From IMG/VR virus record IMGVR_UViG_3300048023_000625, positions 1-52,690 of that record: a stretch of 52,690 nucleotides of DNA; one strand, 5' to 3'. The notes under the pieces are model-generated. The model saw only the letters and a program-made list of their open reading frames with translations. It did no database searches and had not been told where the DNA came from. A program made the position numbers and the translations under genes. Shown piece after piece: positions 35,641-44,332 of this stretch (position 1 is its first letter; every line of letters begins with the position of its first letter). This DNA comes from a virus.

Positions 35641-36049
35641 TTGTAGTTTCCAGCTTTGTGGCGTTTATTTTTTTACGCAGTGTATTAGCAAGTCCGTTGT
35701 GCAGCGGCTTAGGCCATTTACCAAAACTTACCCACGCATAGCCATCGTGTTCGTTATTCAATAAAGGCAAAAATTCTTTGTCAACTACACAAAGATATGT
35801 ATGAAAATAAAAATGTTGGTCATTAGATATAAAACTTTCCAAAGGAACAACTTTTTTTATATCTGTTATTGTACCAATTTCTTCTTTTATTTCTCGTTGT
35901 AATGCTTCCCAAGGAGATTCTGAACTTTCGTTAGTACCGCCTACAAGTCCCCACTGATTTTTTGTTTTACTTTGTGTACGATGTAATAGCAAAAAACGTT
36001 TGGTACTTAAAGAATAAAATAAAGCACCACTACAAATTATCTGGTTCAT
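35597..36049 (-). CDS. Nudix hydrolase (MutT-like)
   Basis: A 150-aa protein with a full Nudix box GGTNESSESPWEALQREIKE-EIG at residues 37-59: Gly38, Glu44, Arg52, Glu53, Glu56, Glu57 and Gly59 are all in place. It should hydrolyse a nucleoside diphosphate linked to another group, such as oxidised dNTPs, NDP-sugars or capped RNA; the substrate cannot be read from sequence. It is last in a minus-strand unit after gp15, 12 nt downstream of that stop. It converges with, and overlaps by 44 nt, the end of the 1103-aa gene. Given nearby glycosyltransferases, an NDP-sugar substrate is possible but unsupported. Confidence 0.88.
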   Translation of the reverse strand: MNQIICSGALFYSLSTKRFLLLHRTQSKTKNQWGLVGGTNESSESPWEALQREIKEEIGTITDIKKVVPLESFISNDQHFYFHTYLCVVDKEFLPLLNNEHDGYAWVSFGKWPKPLHNGLANTLRKKINATKLETTIKLIDVFFDNEIVD

Positions 36050-36061
36050 ATAGTAATTATT

Positions 36062-37795
36062 TTATATAATTAAATCCCAAGCGCCTCTTGGATATAATCC
36101 GTCAATTGCATATTGCCAATAATATTGATTGTAGTAAAATTGTTGATCTGTATTTAAGTTTGTAATATAAACTGGATTAGTAGATTCACTAGCATCAAAT
36201 ATTATATTCCACTGAGATCCGTCCCATTCCACTATGTCGTGTGTATCAGCAATAAAGTCTCTGCTACTTGTGCTCTTCCAAGCATCGGCACCGTCTTCAT
36301 TTATATATAAAACATATCTTACTTCATCACCGGGTCTAGGAGCGTCTGATAATCTAATTACCAACGATCCGTCAATTGTTTCTTGTGTAGCAGCATCTGT
36401 AACTCTAGTATTTTCTACAAATACATCAAAATCATAAACTACATCTGCATCTACTTCGGTTTCTATTCTTGTTGTGCTACCTGTAACTGTATAAATTCTT
36501 TCAATTGCACCACCAATGGGTTGTAATAATAAAAGCCTTATACCGTCTGCTTTTACAACATTTGGATTAAAATCACGTGGATTTATAATATAATCAATTG
36601 TACCTCTACTTGTTACACCAGTTATTACAGTATCACTTGGTTTTGTGTCAATGTCATAATTTAAAACTAATTCCTGTGAGTTATTTCCATTTATTTGAAA
36701 TGTTGCTACAATAGGTGTAAGCAGTTCGCCTCTTTTTAATCTTATCTGACTTATACCTGGTTGATACTTAGCAGGGGCTTCTGCTTCTATTACATTGTAC
36801 CAATTTATTTCTCCAATACGTGCAGCATTTTTTCCTAGTTTAACAATATCACCTTCAACAATAATATCAAAATTCCTATAACTTGCAGTGTTTACATTTG
36901 CAACATTTAAGTTACCATCTGGAGAAGTTTTAATTATGGTTGCACGAGTGTCATCAGGGGTAAGTTTTTTATAATTAATTTGTCCGTTGTCGTCGACTAC
37001 TGCACCTGGAGGAGTAGAAGGTTGTTGTGTTATTACAGTACCATCTGGCATTACAACTGTTCCTGTTGCTGCTTTTGTTGTATCTCCTGTGTCAGGATTA
37101 AATCCTTCTAATTCTATAGTACCAGCATCAAAGTTTAGAACGCTGTTGATTATTTCTGTAATTACACCAAGTTTCTTAACTTTTGTTGGTGGTGAAATAT
37201 ACACAGGAGCTATAAAGCTTAATGTTGCGATATCTATTTCAGATTCTGTTCCAGTAGGAATACTTCTACTACTAAAGTTAATATTTTCTAATTGCAAAAC
37301 ACTTAAACTTGTCCAGTCAACATAATTATCATTAGTTTGGAATTCTAAGTCAGGATTAAATAACATAAAAATTTGTTCTAGTATTTGTAATTTTTGTTCA
37401 GTATTCGTACTCCAAATATCAACATTTACACTTAATGTATATGGAGTAGGATGTAATCTTTCAACAGTATAACCTTTTCCTTGTTGATTTTTGTATTCTT
37501 GCGCAGAAGTATCAAAATCTCTTTCTTTTACATTTATTTTACTAACAAAACTACTATCACTTAATCTAGCTCTATCCATTTGCATACTAGTAATGTATAC
37601 ACTCATTCTAGGAGCACTTGGTAATTTATTTTCGCTGTTTTCTCTAATTATATTTGAAACTTGACGTGTCAAATCTCCATATGTTACAGGTACTACACGC
37701 AAATCTCCGTCGCCGTCTTTATAACTAAAATTACTAAAAGCTCTAATAATTTGTGTAAGATATCTACGTATCTGTCCGTCATAAAAATATTGCAT
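36062..37795 (-). CDS. gp15: Tail sheath terminator/stabiliser gp15
   Basis: A 577-aa protein whose first half matches T4 gp15 (272 aa): FYDGQIRRYLTQIIRAFSNF at residues 4-23, RVVPVTYGDLTRQVSNIIRE near 33-52, SAPRMSVYITSMQMDRARLS near 60-79, and HPTPYTLSVNVDIWSTNTEQ then LQILEQIFMLFNPDL near 115-150, followed by DIATLSFIAPVYISPPTKVKK. gp15 caps the finished tail and joins it to the neck. The second half (from about residue 235) is an extra, beta-rich segment absent from T4 gp15. The ATG overlaps the gp14 stop by one nt (TAATG), giving a coupled gp14-gp15-Nudix unit. Confidence 0.85.
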   Translation of the reverse strand: MQYFYDGQIRRYLTQIIRAFSNFSYKDGDGDLRVVPVTYGDLTRQVSNIIRENSENKLPSAPRMSVYITSMQMDRARLSDSSFVSKINVKERDFDTSAQEYKNQQGKGYTVERLHPTPYTLSVNVDIWSTNTEQKLQILEQIFMLFNPDLEFQTNDNYVDWTSLSVLQLENINFSSRSIPTGTESEIDIATLSFIAPVYISPPTKVKKLGVITEIINSVLNFDAGTIELEGFNPDTGDTTKAATGTVVMPDGTVITQQPSTPPGAVVDDNGQINYKKLTPDDTRATIIKTSPDGNLNVANVNTASYRNFDIIVEGDIVKLGKNAARIGEINWYNVIEAEAPAKYQPGISQIRLKRGELLTPIVATFQINGNNSQELVLNYDIDTKPSDTVITGVTSRGTIDYIINPRDFNPNVVKADGIRLLLLQPIGGAIERIYTVTGSTTRIETEVDADVVYDFDVFVENTRVTDAATQETIDGSLVIRLSDAPRPGDEVRYVLYINEDGADAWKSTSSRDFIADTHDIVEWDGSQWNIIFDASESTNPVYITNLNTDQQFYYNQYYWQYAIDGLYPRGAWDLII

Positions 37796-38952
37796 TAATT
37801 GTCCGCCTTAGGTTTTAGTGCCTTACTTAAACTTTGTCTTTCGATAACTTCTTCTCCAGCAATGTTATTTACAGCAGTGTTGTTAATAAATGTTCCTTTT
37901 AGAGTATTACGTTCTATATTAGGTGTAAGTGTAGTGCGTACTTTGTCTTCTACCTTGCGCCAGCTATTTCCATCATATCGAAACAAACGATTAGGAATAA
38001 AATCCGTTCTTAAAAAATAATCACCTAATGCTGAATTACTAGGAAATCCTACACCACTTCCTAGTGGAGCACCATTTGGCGGTAGCCCGTCGCCTACTAA
38101 GTAACCAGGATATCCCGATCTTGGAGGATTTTCTACAAGTTGACTAACATCAACTTCTTGATCTACTAGGAACTCCTCATCTGCTGTAACCAAATTAACT
38201 TCGCCATTTGCTAATACGCTAATAGTATAAAAATGGCTGGTATCATATCCTGATGCTGGAGTATTCTCTTCTGCTTGAGCAATTACAGCATTATTGATTT
38301 GCATTTCTTTTTCATATGTTGACATCAACTCACGTAGCGTTGTATTAGGATTCTCTTCATCGCCTGCTGGTAAATCAAGTATATCTTTGTATTCTTGACT
38401 ATCATAAATTTGTTTTAACTTTAATCTATACAGGTGAGGATACCAAGTTTGACTGAATCCTTCAGCTGCACGATTTACATCTTCTACAACATAGAATCTT
38501 TTTAACGATACACTTAAATCATTTAACGCATATTCATCATTTAAATGCGGTAATTCAATAACATCTCCGCTTATAATTTTTCTGCCTAAAGTTTTAACAC
38601 TACTATTTAAATGTATTGTTAAGAACAATGTATCGTTTTGTAAAAACAAACCAAATTGACTTAAATCAAAATCTTGATCTTGTACATTGTAATGTCCACG
38701 CAGTGTGTAAATATCTTCGTCGTATTTTCTATCTCTATTTTCTAAGAAAAGTAAATCTTGTATGTTTGTTACATCTTGTTCAGCGTATTGCGGCTGTTCT
38801 TTTGTAATATTGTCACCTGTAGGATTTTTTGTTCCAATGTATTTGTGAATAAAAAGATCTGTACCGCCTACAGTAAATTGTTCATAGATAATTTTATCTA
38901 GGAAATCGTAATCGTGACTTTTTTCTGGTCTGTATAAACTTAAACGTGGCAT
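37795..38952 (-). CDS. gp14: Neck protein gp14
   Basis: A 385-aa protein (T4 gp14 is 256 aa) starting MPRLSLYRPEKSHDYDFLDK, followed by FTVGGTDLFIHKYIG, typical of gp14 in marine T4-like phages. It forms the neck with gp13 and closes the filled head so the tail can attach. The start at 38952 is chosen because conserved sequence begins there and a CATAAATA octamer on the same strand ends just upstream; longer in-frame extensions run into the gp13 gene on the other strand. Residues about 240-385, including an ALGDYFLRTDFIPNRLFRYD segment, are an insertion relative to T4. It is divergent from gp13. Confidence 0.8.
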   Translation of the reverse strand: MPRLSLYRPEKSHDYDFLDKIIYEQFTVGGTDLFIHKYIGTKNPTGDNITKEQPQYAEQDVTNIQDLLFLENRDRKYDEDIYTLRGHYNVQDQDFDLSQFGLFLQNDTLFLTIHLNSSVKTLGRKIISGDVIELPHLNDEYALNDLSVSLKRFYVVEDVNRAAEGFSQTWYPHLYRLKLKQIYDSQEYKDILDLPAGDEENPNTTLRELMSTYEKEMQINNAVIAQAEENTPASGYDTSHFYTISVLANGEVNLVTADEEFLVDQEVDVSQLVENPPRSGYPGYLVGDGLPPNGAPLGSGVGFPSNSALGDYFLRTDFIPNRLFRYDGNSWRKVEDKVRTTLTPNIERNTLKGTFINNTAVNNIAGEEVIERQSLSKALKPKADN

Positions 38953-38957
38953 AGTTA

Positions 38958-38965
38958 TATTTATG
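38958..38965 (-). promoter_or_regulatory. Late octamer for gp14-gp15-Nudix
   Basis: The minus strand reads CATAAATA, ending 5 nt before the gp14 ATG. With T4 spacing transcription would start at the ATG itself; there is no ribosome site between. Confidence 0.55.
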
Positions 38966-38966
38966 C

Positions 38967-38974
38967 GATAAATA
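38967..38974 (+). promoter_or_regulatory. Late octamer for gp13
   Basis: GATAAATA, one base away from the divergent minus-strand octamer. It is 16 nt before the gp13 ATG and is followed by the ribosome site TGGAGA. Confidence 0.6.
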
Positions 38975-38990
38975 TATATGGAGAACTTCA

Positions 38991-39758
38991 ATGGCAGATA
39001 GCAATTTAGTAACACAAAAACAACAAGTATTTGATTATGTAAACGCATTTTTAGGCGGAGGTATGGTCGATGTTGAACTTGATCCGATGCATTATGAAGC
39101 TGCATTGTTAAAATCATTAACAAAGTATAGGCAACGTAGTGAAAATGCTGTAGAAGAAAGTTATATCACTGTAAAACTAGCACAAGATCAAAATACTTAT
39201 ACCCTTCCTCAAGAAGTTATAGAAGTAAGAAAAATATATAGGCGTAGTGTTGGCAGCAGATTAGGCGGAAGTGCTGACGGCGGAAGTTTATTTGAACCAT
39301 TTAACTTAGCCTATACAAATACATATTTGTTAGCAGGTTCCGGAATTGGAGGCCTTGCTACATATGATTTGTTTGCTCAACAACAAGAACTAGTAGGAAG
39401 AATGTTTGGTAGCTTTATGGAGTTTAAATGGAATCCTGCTACCTCTGTGCTAACTATTTTACAAAGACCAAGAGCTGACGAAGAAGTTTTACTTTTTGCA
39501 TACAATTATCGTCCTGATATGCAACTATTGAAAGATTACAAAGCAATACAATGGTTGAAAGATTATACATTAGCAAGTTGTAAACATATGCTTGGTGAAG
39601 CAAGAAGTAAATTTTCAACTATTGCCGGTCCAGGCGGGGGCACCACTCTTAATGGAGATAGTCTAAAAGCAGAAGCGCAGGCCGAAATGGAAAAACTTGA
39701 AATGGATCTTTCAATGGCTGTTGCTGGTGGCACAGGTTATGGCTTTCTAATTGGATGA
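38991..39758 (+). CDS. gp13: Neck protein gp13
   Basis: A 255-aa protein (T4 gp13 is 309 aa). Recognisable blocks are QVFDYVNAFLGGGMVDVELD at residues 12-31 followed by PMHYEAALLKSLTKYRQRSE, then VEESYITVKLAQDQNTYTLP and EVIEVRKIYRRSVG near 65-88, and YNYRPDMQLLKDYKAIQWLK near 165-184 with YTLASCKHMLGEARSKFSTI. This is the head-closure/neck protein that works with gp14 after DNA packaging. The ribosome site is GGAGA. The last 8 nt overlap the TTG start of the SGNH hydrolase. Confidence 0.85.
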   Translation: MADSNLVTQKQQVFDYVNAFLGGGMVDVELDPMHYEAALLKSLTKYRQRSENAVEESYITVKLAQDQNTYTLPQEVIEVRKIYRRSVGSRLGGSADGGSLFEPFNLAYTNTYLLAGSGIGGLATYDLFAQQQELVGRMFGSFMEFKWNPATSVLTILQRPRADEEVLLFAYNYRPDMQLLKDYKAIQWLKDYTLASCKHMLGEARSKFSTIAGPGGGTTLNGDSLKAEAQAEMEKLEMDLSMAVAGGTGYGFLIG

Positions 39759-40578
39759 CATAAAAAAAGTTGTTGCAGGTGGATGTAGTTTTACAGCTGG
39801 AGCAGAATTAGCTGATCATAGTCCTATTTGGCCTTTTTCAGGATGTATAAGATTTAAAGGTGAATCTACTTGGGCACATTGGGTGCAAAGAAAATTATAT
39901 ACAAATGCAGTAGTTGATAATGTAGCTATGCCAGGAAGTGATTTTGGTAGTTGTGTTAGAAGAGTAGTATTCCACATAGACAATTTATTAAAATCATACC
40001 AACCACAAGAAATTGTTGTTGTAGTAATGTGGACTAGTTTTTTGCGTAGAGAATATCTTCGTATTTTACCAAAAGATAAAATTCCATTTTTTGAAGATGA
40101 CGAAGATAAATTTTGGTGTTCTTTACCCTCGGATGCAGAAGGTTATCTTAACTGGAAATCTGAAACAGTAAAACAACGTAAAGATTTAATAAATGACGAA
40201 CATCTCAAAAGAACAGTGCTAGATTTTTATAGGAAACGTGCTGATAATACAAACATAATATATTATCCTTTACAACAAATAGAATACTTGATGAGTTATT
40301 TAAATTTACAAGGTGTAAAATTTTACTTTACAAGTGCTTTTGACGATTTCAACAGGTATGTAAATTACGAAAGAGAATCTAATATTTTTATAGATAGTAT
40401 GGTAAAACGTTTGAATCTAGATAACATAATACACACAGAGGACAATTTAGGCTTTAATGATTGGTCAGTAAAAAGGGGATATAAATGTGGTCCGCGATCT
40501 CATCCACTAGAGGCAGCACATAAACATTGGGCAGATAGATTTTGTACGTTTATTGAGAATCAAAGGTCGTTGTCGTGA
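39751..40578 (+). CDS. SGNH/GDSL-type hydrolase
   Basis: A 275-aa protein with VVAGGCSFTAGAE at residues 7-19 (block I, nucleophile Ser13), NVAMPGSDFGSCVRRVVFHI near 57-76 (block II-like Gly), VVVVMWTSFLRREYL near 88-102 (in the block III position, with no clear Asn), and RSHPLEAAHKHWADRF near 252-267 (block V, catalytic His with SHP). These enzymes remove acyl or acetyl groups from sugars and lipids. The start is TTG 39751, overlapping gp13 by 8 nt; the next in-frame ATG would delete the catalytic serine. Acting on host glycan acetyl groups or on virion glycans are both possible. It converges with the DUF3310-like gene, overlapping by 19 nt. Confidence 0.7.
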   Translation: MDDIKKVVAGGCSFTAGAELADHSPIWPFSGCIRFKGESTWAHWVQRKLYTNAVVDNVAMPGSDFGSCVRRVVFHIDNLLKSYQPQEIVVVVMWTSFLRREYLRILPKDKIPFFEDDEDKFWCSLPSDAEGYLNWKSETVKQRKDLINDEHLKRTVLDFYRKRADNTNIIYYPLQQIEYLMSYLNLQGVKFYFTSAFDDFNRYVNYERESNIFIDSMVKRLNLDNIIHTEDNLGFNDWSVKRGYKCGPRSHPLEAAHKHWADRFCTFIENQRSLS

Positions 40579-40835
40579 ACGTATAATTGAATTAAAGCAT
40601 AATGTAAAATTTTCATTAAGTCTTTTCTGGCATCGTCTTTTGTGCCTTTTTTACCATATCTATTTGCATACTTGTCAACATTGCCCATACAAAATCCTGT
40701 GCCGTGTCCTCTATCAATTATAACCTCAGTTGACTGAAACTTATTTGTACTATAATGTCCGTTATACGTTTTATCAATGTACTTCGAGAATTCTTCAATA
40801 TATTTGTTTTCGTCAAATTTGTAGTTTATATCCAT
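40560..40835 (-). CDS. DUF3310-like protein
   Basis: A 91-aa protein with HYSTNKFQSTEVIIDRGHGT and GFCMGNVDKYANRYGKKG-TKDDARKDLMKILHYA. The GFCxGNVxKYxxRYxKKG...DLxKIxxYA arrangement is that of DUF3310 (SaV-like), small phage proteins linked to nucleotide metabolism genes, with function unproven. ATG 40835 is chosen because AAGGA precedes it and the family begins near there; upstream in-frame starts run into the promoter. It has its own sigma70-type promoter and points against the surrounding late genes, so it is likely an early gene embedded in the structural region. Confidence 0.7.
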   Translation of the reverse strand: MDINYKFDENKYIEEFSKYIDKTYNGHYSTNKFQSTEVIIDRGHGTGFCMGNVDKYANRYGKKGTKDDARKDLMKILHYALIQLYVHDNDL

Positions 40836-40854
40836 AAGCAATCCTTTTCTTTTT

Positions 40855-40883
40855 ATAATAGTGTATTTTTTAAAAAAAGTCAA
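40855..40883 (-). promoter_or_regulatory. Sigma70-type promoter for the DUF3310-like gene
   Basis: On the minus strand: TTGACT (complement of 40878-40883), a 17-nt spacer consisting of a T run and an A run, then TATTAT (complement of 40855-40860). The start is expected near 40848, about 13 nt before the ATG. Confidence 0.8.
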
Positions 40884-40935
40884 CAGAAAAATGCGTGTAT
40901 TACTTGTTATAAACCTTAGAATTTCACCAAATCAG

Positions 40936-40943
40936 CTAAATAA
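40936..40943 (+). promoter_or_regulatory. Late-like octamer before gp18
   Basis: CTAAATAA, then TAGTAATAAAG. The same CTAAATAATAGTA form occurs at 47811 before gp16. It is 35 nt before the sheath ATG. Confidence 0.5.
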
Positions 40944-40978
40944 TAGTAATAAAGAAATTGACCCATAGGAGAATTAAA

Positions 40979-43900
40979 ATGGCTTTAACATCACCAGGTG
41001 TACAGGTTAGCGTAATTGACGAGAGTTTCTATACTCCAGCTGAACCAGGCACAACACCTATTATCTTTGTAGCAACTGCTCAAGACAAATTAAATGGAGC
41101 AGGAACCGGTATTGCCCCAGGTACAACAAAAGCAAATGCTGGTAAAGTGTATTTGATGACATCTCAAAGAGATTTGGTAGAAACGTTTGGGGATCCATCG
41201 TTTTACACTGATTCAAATAATAATCCAATACACGGTGGCGAACAAAACGAATACGGTTTACAAGCTGCTTACTCGTATTTAGGTGTAAGTAACAGAGCAT
41301 ATATCGTAAGAGGTGATGTTGACTTATCAAATATATCAGCAAGTGCAACTCCAACTACTGCAAATCCAGCAGATGGAACTTGGTGGTTGGATACACAAAC
41401 ATCGTTGTTTGGTATTCAAGAATGGAATTCATCAGCAATTACAACTACAGGTGGACAAACGTTTGGAAATAAAACACCTATTGTAATTACAGATGTTACG
41501 CAGCTAGTAGGCGGAAGCGCAACAGGCGCACCAAAAGGGTCAGTTGGTGTAGTTGGTGATTATGCGGTTAGAGCTACAAGCACAACATTAAAAACATATT
41601 ACAAAAATAAAAGCGGAGCGTGGGTAGAAGTAGGTAGTGCAGCTTGGAAGAAAAGTTGGCCATCAGTTACAAGTACAGCCGGGGGCACAACTGGCACAGG
41701 TGAAACACTTACTATTGATATAAGTGGAGTACCTGTTACTATTACAACCTCAGGTACAACACTTACATCTTTGGCATCTGATATTACCGGTGCAGGTATT
41801 ACAGGCATTACAGCAGCAGTTGTTGATAACAAACTAGAAATTTACAACGACGGTAGTGGAAGAGACTATATAGTAATTGCAGACGGTACAGGTACTCCAT
41901 TAGCAGATGTAGGCGTAACAGCAGCTACATATTATACCACTGCATTAACTATTGCACCGCATACAAGTGTTCCAGAATACAAGTCAGGAGATACAAATCC
42001 TAGACCAACAGGAAGCTTGTGGGTTAAAACTACAGAACCAAATTTAGGAGCAAATTGGAAAGTACGTAGATGGAATGGTTCTACAGAAACTTGGGATTTA
42101 ACATCTTCACCAATTTATACTGATAATGCAACAGCTATACAAAAGCTAGATAATTCAGGTGGTGGTGCAAATTTAGCATCTAATTCATTGTATGTAAAAT
42201 ATAATGCTGCTAATGATACTCCAGAATTAGCATCATATTATGTATATTATAGAGCCTCATCTGGTGCAACAAATGTTACATCAGAAAAAATTATCGGAAC
42301 TACATTTGGCTCAGGTGCAAAAACATTTACTGTAAGTGAATCATTAAAAGGCAATGCTACAATGACTGCGCCTGTAACAGCAACGTTTACAGCAACAGGT
42401 GCAATTGGAGATGCAGATTTAATGGCAGAAGCAGTAAACAACTTAGGTTTAGTTAATGTTTCAGCAACTGTAGATAGTCAAAATAGAGTTACTATTACAC
42501 ATAGACTAGGTGGAGAAGTAAACTTAGTAGATACAGATAATGCGCTTTCTGATGCAGGATTTGTAGCAGGAACCACTGCTAACTTATACTGGCAACCGGG
42601 CGAAGATGGTAGTAATCCAGAAAAACTTACTGCATCGTTATGGAAAGGCCTATCATATACAGCAAGTAGCACTGCACCAACTGCACTAGCAGCAGATGGA
42701 GCACTATGGTACAGTAGTGTAATTGATGAAATTGATATTATGATTCACGATGGTACAAAATGGGCAGGATATCTAAATGCTGATTCTCCAGTGTATAACG
42801 CAACTCCTGCAAATGCACCTAGTGCAGCAGGACCAATTGTAAGTGCAGCAGAACCAGATAACTCAAGTCGTCCAGATGGTAATAACTTAGTAACTGGCGA
42901 TGTTTGGATTAGCACATCAGATTTAGAAAACTTTCCAAAAATATACGTGTACAATAGTGCGTTAACAGGTAATAAATGGGTATTGTTAGACAATACTGAT
43001 CAAACTACCGAAAATGGTGTACTATTTGCAGATGCACGTTGGAGTACAAATGGTGGTACAGCAACAACGCATACCGAAGGTGAAATTGCTGATCTGATTG
43101 TAAGCAACTTTGTAGACACAGATTGTCCAGATCCAGCACTATATCCAAAAGGTATGTTATTATGGAACACACGTAAGAGCGGATTTAACGTTAAGCGTTT
43201 TGTACGTAATTATGTAGACGTATCAGGTGTAAATGTGCGTATGGGAGAAGCAAGCCAAGCAACTTATTATCCACATAGATGGGTAACCGAGTCAGCAAAC
43301 AATGCAGATGGTTCGGGTGCATTTGGTAGAATTGCACAGCGAAAAGTTGTTGTACAAGCATTGCAAGCAATGATTAACAGTAACGATGATATTAGAGATG
43401 ACGAATCACGTATCTTTAACTTAATTGCAACACCAGGATATCCTGAATTAATCGGAGAAATGATAAGCTTAAATGCAGACAGAGGATTGACAGGATTTGT
43501 TATAGGTGATTCACCAATGCGTTTAACACCAGATGCAACTTCATTGAATAACTGGGCAACTAATCAAGCATTGGCACCAGAAGATAACGATGACGGCTTA
43601 GTAACACGTGATGAATACTTAGGTGTTTACTATCCAAGTGGGTTTACAAGTGACAATGCAGGTAATAATGTAGTTGTTCCTCCAAGTCATATGGTGCTAC
43701 GTACAATGGCACTAAATGATCAAGTTGCTTATCCTTGGTTTGCACCAGCAGGCACAAGACGTGGCGGTGTAAACAATGCAACAGCAACAGGATATATCAA
43801 TGCTGAAGGCGAATTTGTAAGTATTGCACTTAATGAAGGTCAAAGAGATACATTGTATCAAAACAATGTTAACCCAATTACATTCTTAACAGGTGCAGGA

Positions 43901-44266
43901 CTAGTTGTATTTGGACAAAAAACTCGTGCTAGAGCTGCAAGTGCCTTAGATAGAGTAAATGTAGCGAGACTTACTGTTTACTTACGTAGTCAGCTAAATC
44001 AGCTTGCTAAACCATACTTGTTTGAACCAAACGATAAAATCACACGTGACGAAATCAAGCAACAAGTTGAAAGTTTAATGATCGAACTAGTAGGACTTAG
44101 AGCTCTTTATGACTTCTTAGTAGTTTGTGATGAAACAAACAACACACCAGCAAGAATTGATAGAAACGAATTGTATGTAGATATTGCTGTAGAACCAGTA
44201 AAAGCAGTAGAATTTATTTACATTCCGCTACGTTTGAAAAACACAGGAGAAATAGCAGGATTATAA
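40979..44266 (+). CDS. gp18: Tail sheath protein gp18 (enlarged)
   Basis: A 1095-aa contractile sheath protein, against 659 aa in T4. ATG 40979 follows AGGAGAATTAAA and gives the conserved start MALTSPGVQVSVIDESFYTP; an upstream in-frame start at 40958 lacks this. The sheath core is in the N-terminal 115 residues (QAAYSYLGVSNRAYIVRGDV) and from about 720 to the end (GMLLWNTRKSGFNVKRFVRN, ETNNTPARIDRNELYVDIAV). Between them, about residues 125-715, sits a Thr/Ala/Gly-rich insertion with repeated W-rich units (DGTWWLDTQTSLFGIQEWN; TGSLWVKTTEPNLGANWKVR; ALWYSSVIDEIDIMI; GDVWISTSDLENFPKIYVYN), probably exposed on the outside of the sheath. Confidence 0.93.
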   Translation: MALTSPGVQVSVIDESFYTPAEPGTTPIIFVATAQDKLNGAGTGIAPGTTKANAGKVYLMTSQRDLVETFGDPSFYTDSNNNPIHGGEQNEYGLQAAYSYLGVSNRAYIVRGDVDLSNISASATPTTANPADGTWWLDTQTSLFGIQEWNSSAITTTGGQTFGNKTPIVITDVTQLVGGSATGAPKGSVGVVGDYAVRATSTTLKTYYKNKSGAWVEVGSAAWKKSWPSVTSTAGGTTGTGETLTIDISGVPVTITTSGTTLTSLASDITGAGITGITAAVVDNKLEIYNDGSGRDYIVIADGTGTPLADVGVTAATYYTTALTIAPHTSVPEYKSGDTNPRPTGSLWVKTTEPNLGANWKVRRWNGSTETWDLTSSPIYTDNATAIQKLDNSGGGANLASNSLYVKYNAANDTPELASYYVYYRASSGATNVTSEKIIGTTFGSGAKTFTVSESLKGNATMTAPVTATFTATGAIGDADLMAEAVNNLGLVNVSATVDSQNRVTITHRLGGEVNLVDTDNALSDAGFVAGTTANLYWQPGEDGSNPEKLTASLWKGLSYTASSTAPTALAADGALWYSSVIDEIDIMIHDGTKWAGYLNADSPVYNATPANAPSAAGPIVSAAEPDNSSRPDGNNLVTGDVWISTSDLENFPKIYVYNSALTGNKWVLLDNTDQTTENGVLFADARWSTNGGTATTHTEGEIADLIVSNFVDTDCPDPALYPKGMLLWNTRKSGFNVKRFVRNYVDVSGVNVRMGEASQATYYPHRWVTESANNADGSGAFGRIAQRKVVVQALQAMINSNDDIRDDESRIFNLIATPGYPELIGEMISLNADRGLTGFVIGDSPMRLTPDATSLNNWATNQALAPEDNDDGLVTRDEYLGVYYPSGFTSDNAGNNVVVPPSHMVLRTMALNDQVAYPWFAPAGTRRGGVNNATATGYINAEGEFVSIALNEGQRDTLYQNNVNPITFLTGAGLVVFGQKTRARAASALDRVNVARLTVYLRSQLNQLAKPYLFEPNDKITRDEIKQQVESLMIELVGLRALYDFLVVCDETNNTPARIDRNELYVDIAVEPVKAVEFIYIPLRLKNTGEIAGL

Positions 44267-44273
44267 TCATTAA

Positions 44274-44301
44274 GTAGGGTGTTATTAATTTAACATCCTA
44301 C
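44274..44301 (+). other. Hairpin between gp18 and gp19 without U tract
   Basis: GTAGGGTGTTA pairs with TAACATCCTAC (11 bp, one G-U), loop TTAATT. No T run follows, so it is not a standard terminator; it may mark an RNA processing site, protect the 3' end, or partly attenuate. Confidence 0.55.
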
Positions 44302-44304
44302 AAT

Positions 44305-44312
44305 GATAAATA
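44305..44312 (+). promoter_or_regulatory. Late promoter octamer for gp19
   Basis: GATAAATA followed by C, 20 nt before the gp19 ATG, with AGGAG between. Confidence 0.65.
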
Positions 44313-44332
44313 CTTGTAGATAGGAGTTATAT

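Noticed and set aside
41061-41354. 97-codon minus-strand frame in gp18
   Set aside because: Leu/His-rich antisense frame inside a highly conserved gene, no ribosome site or promoter.
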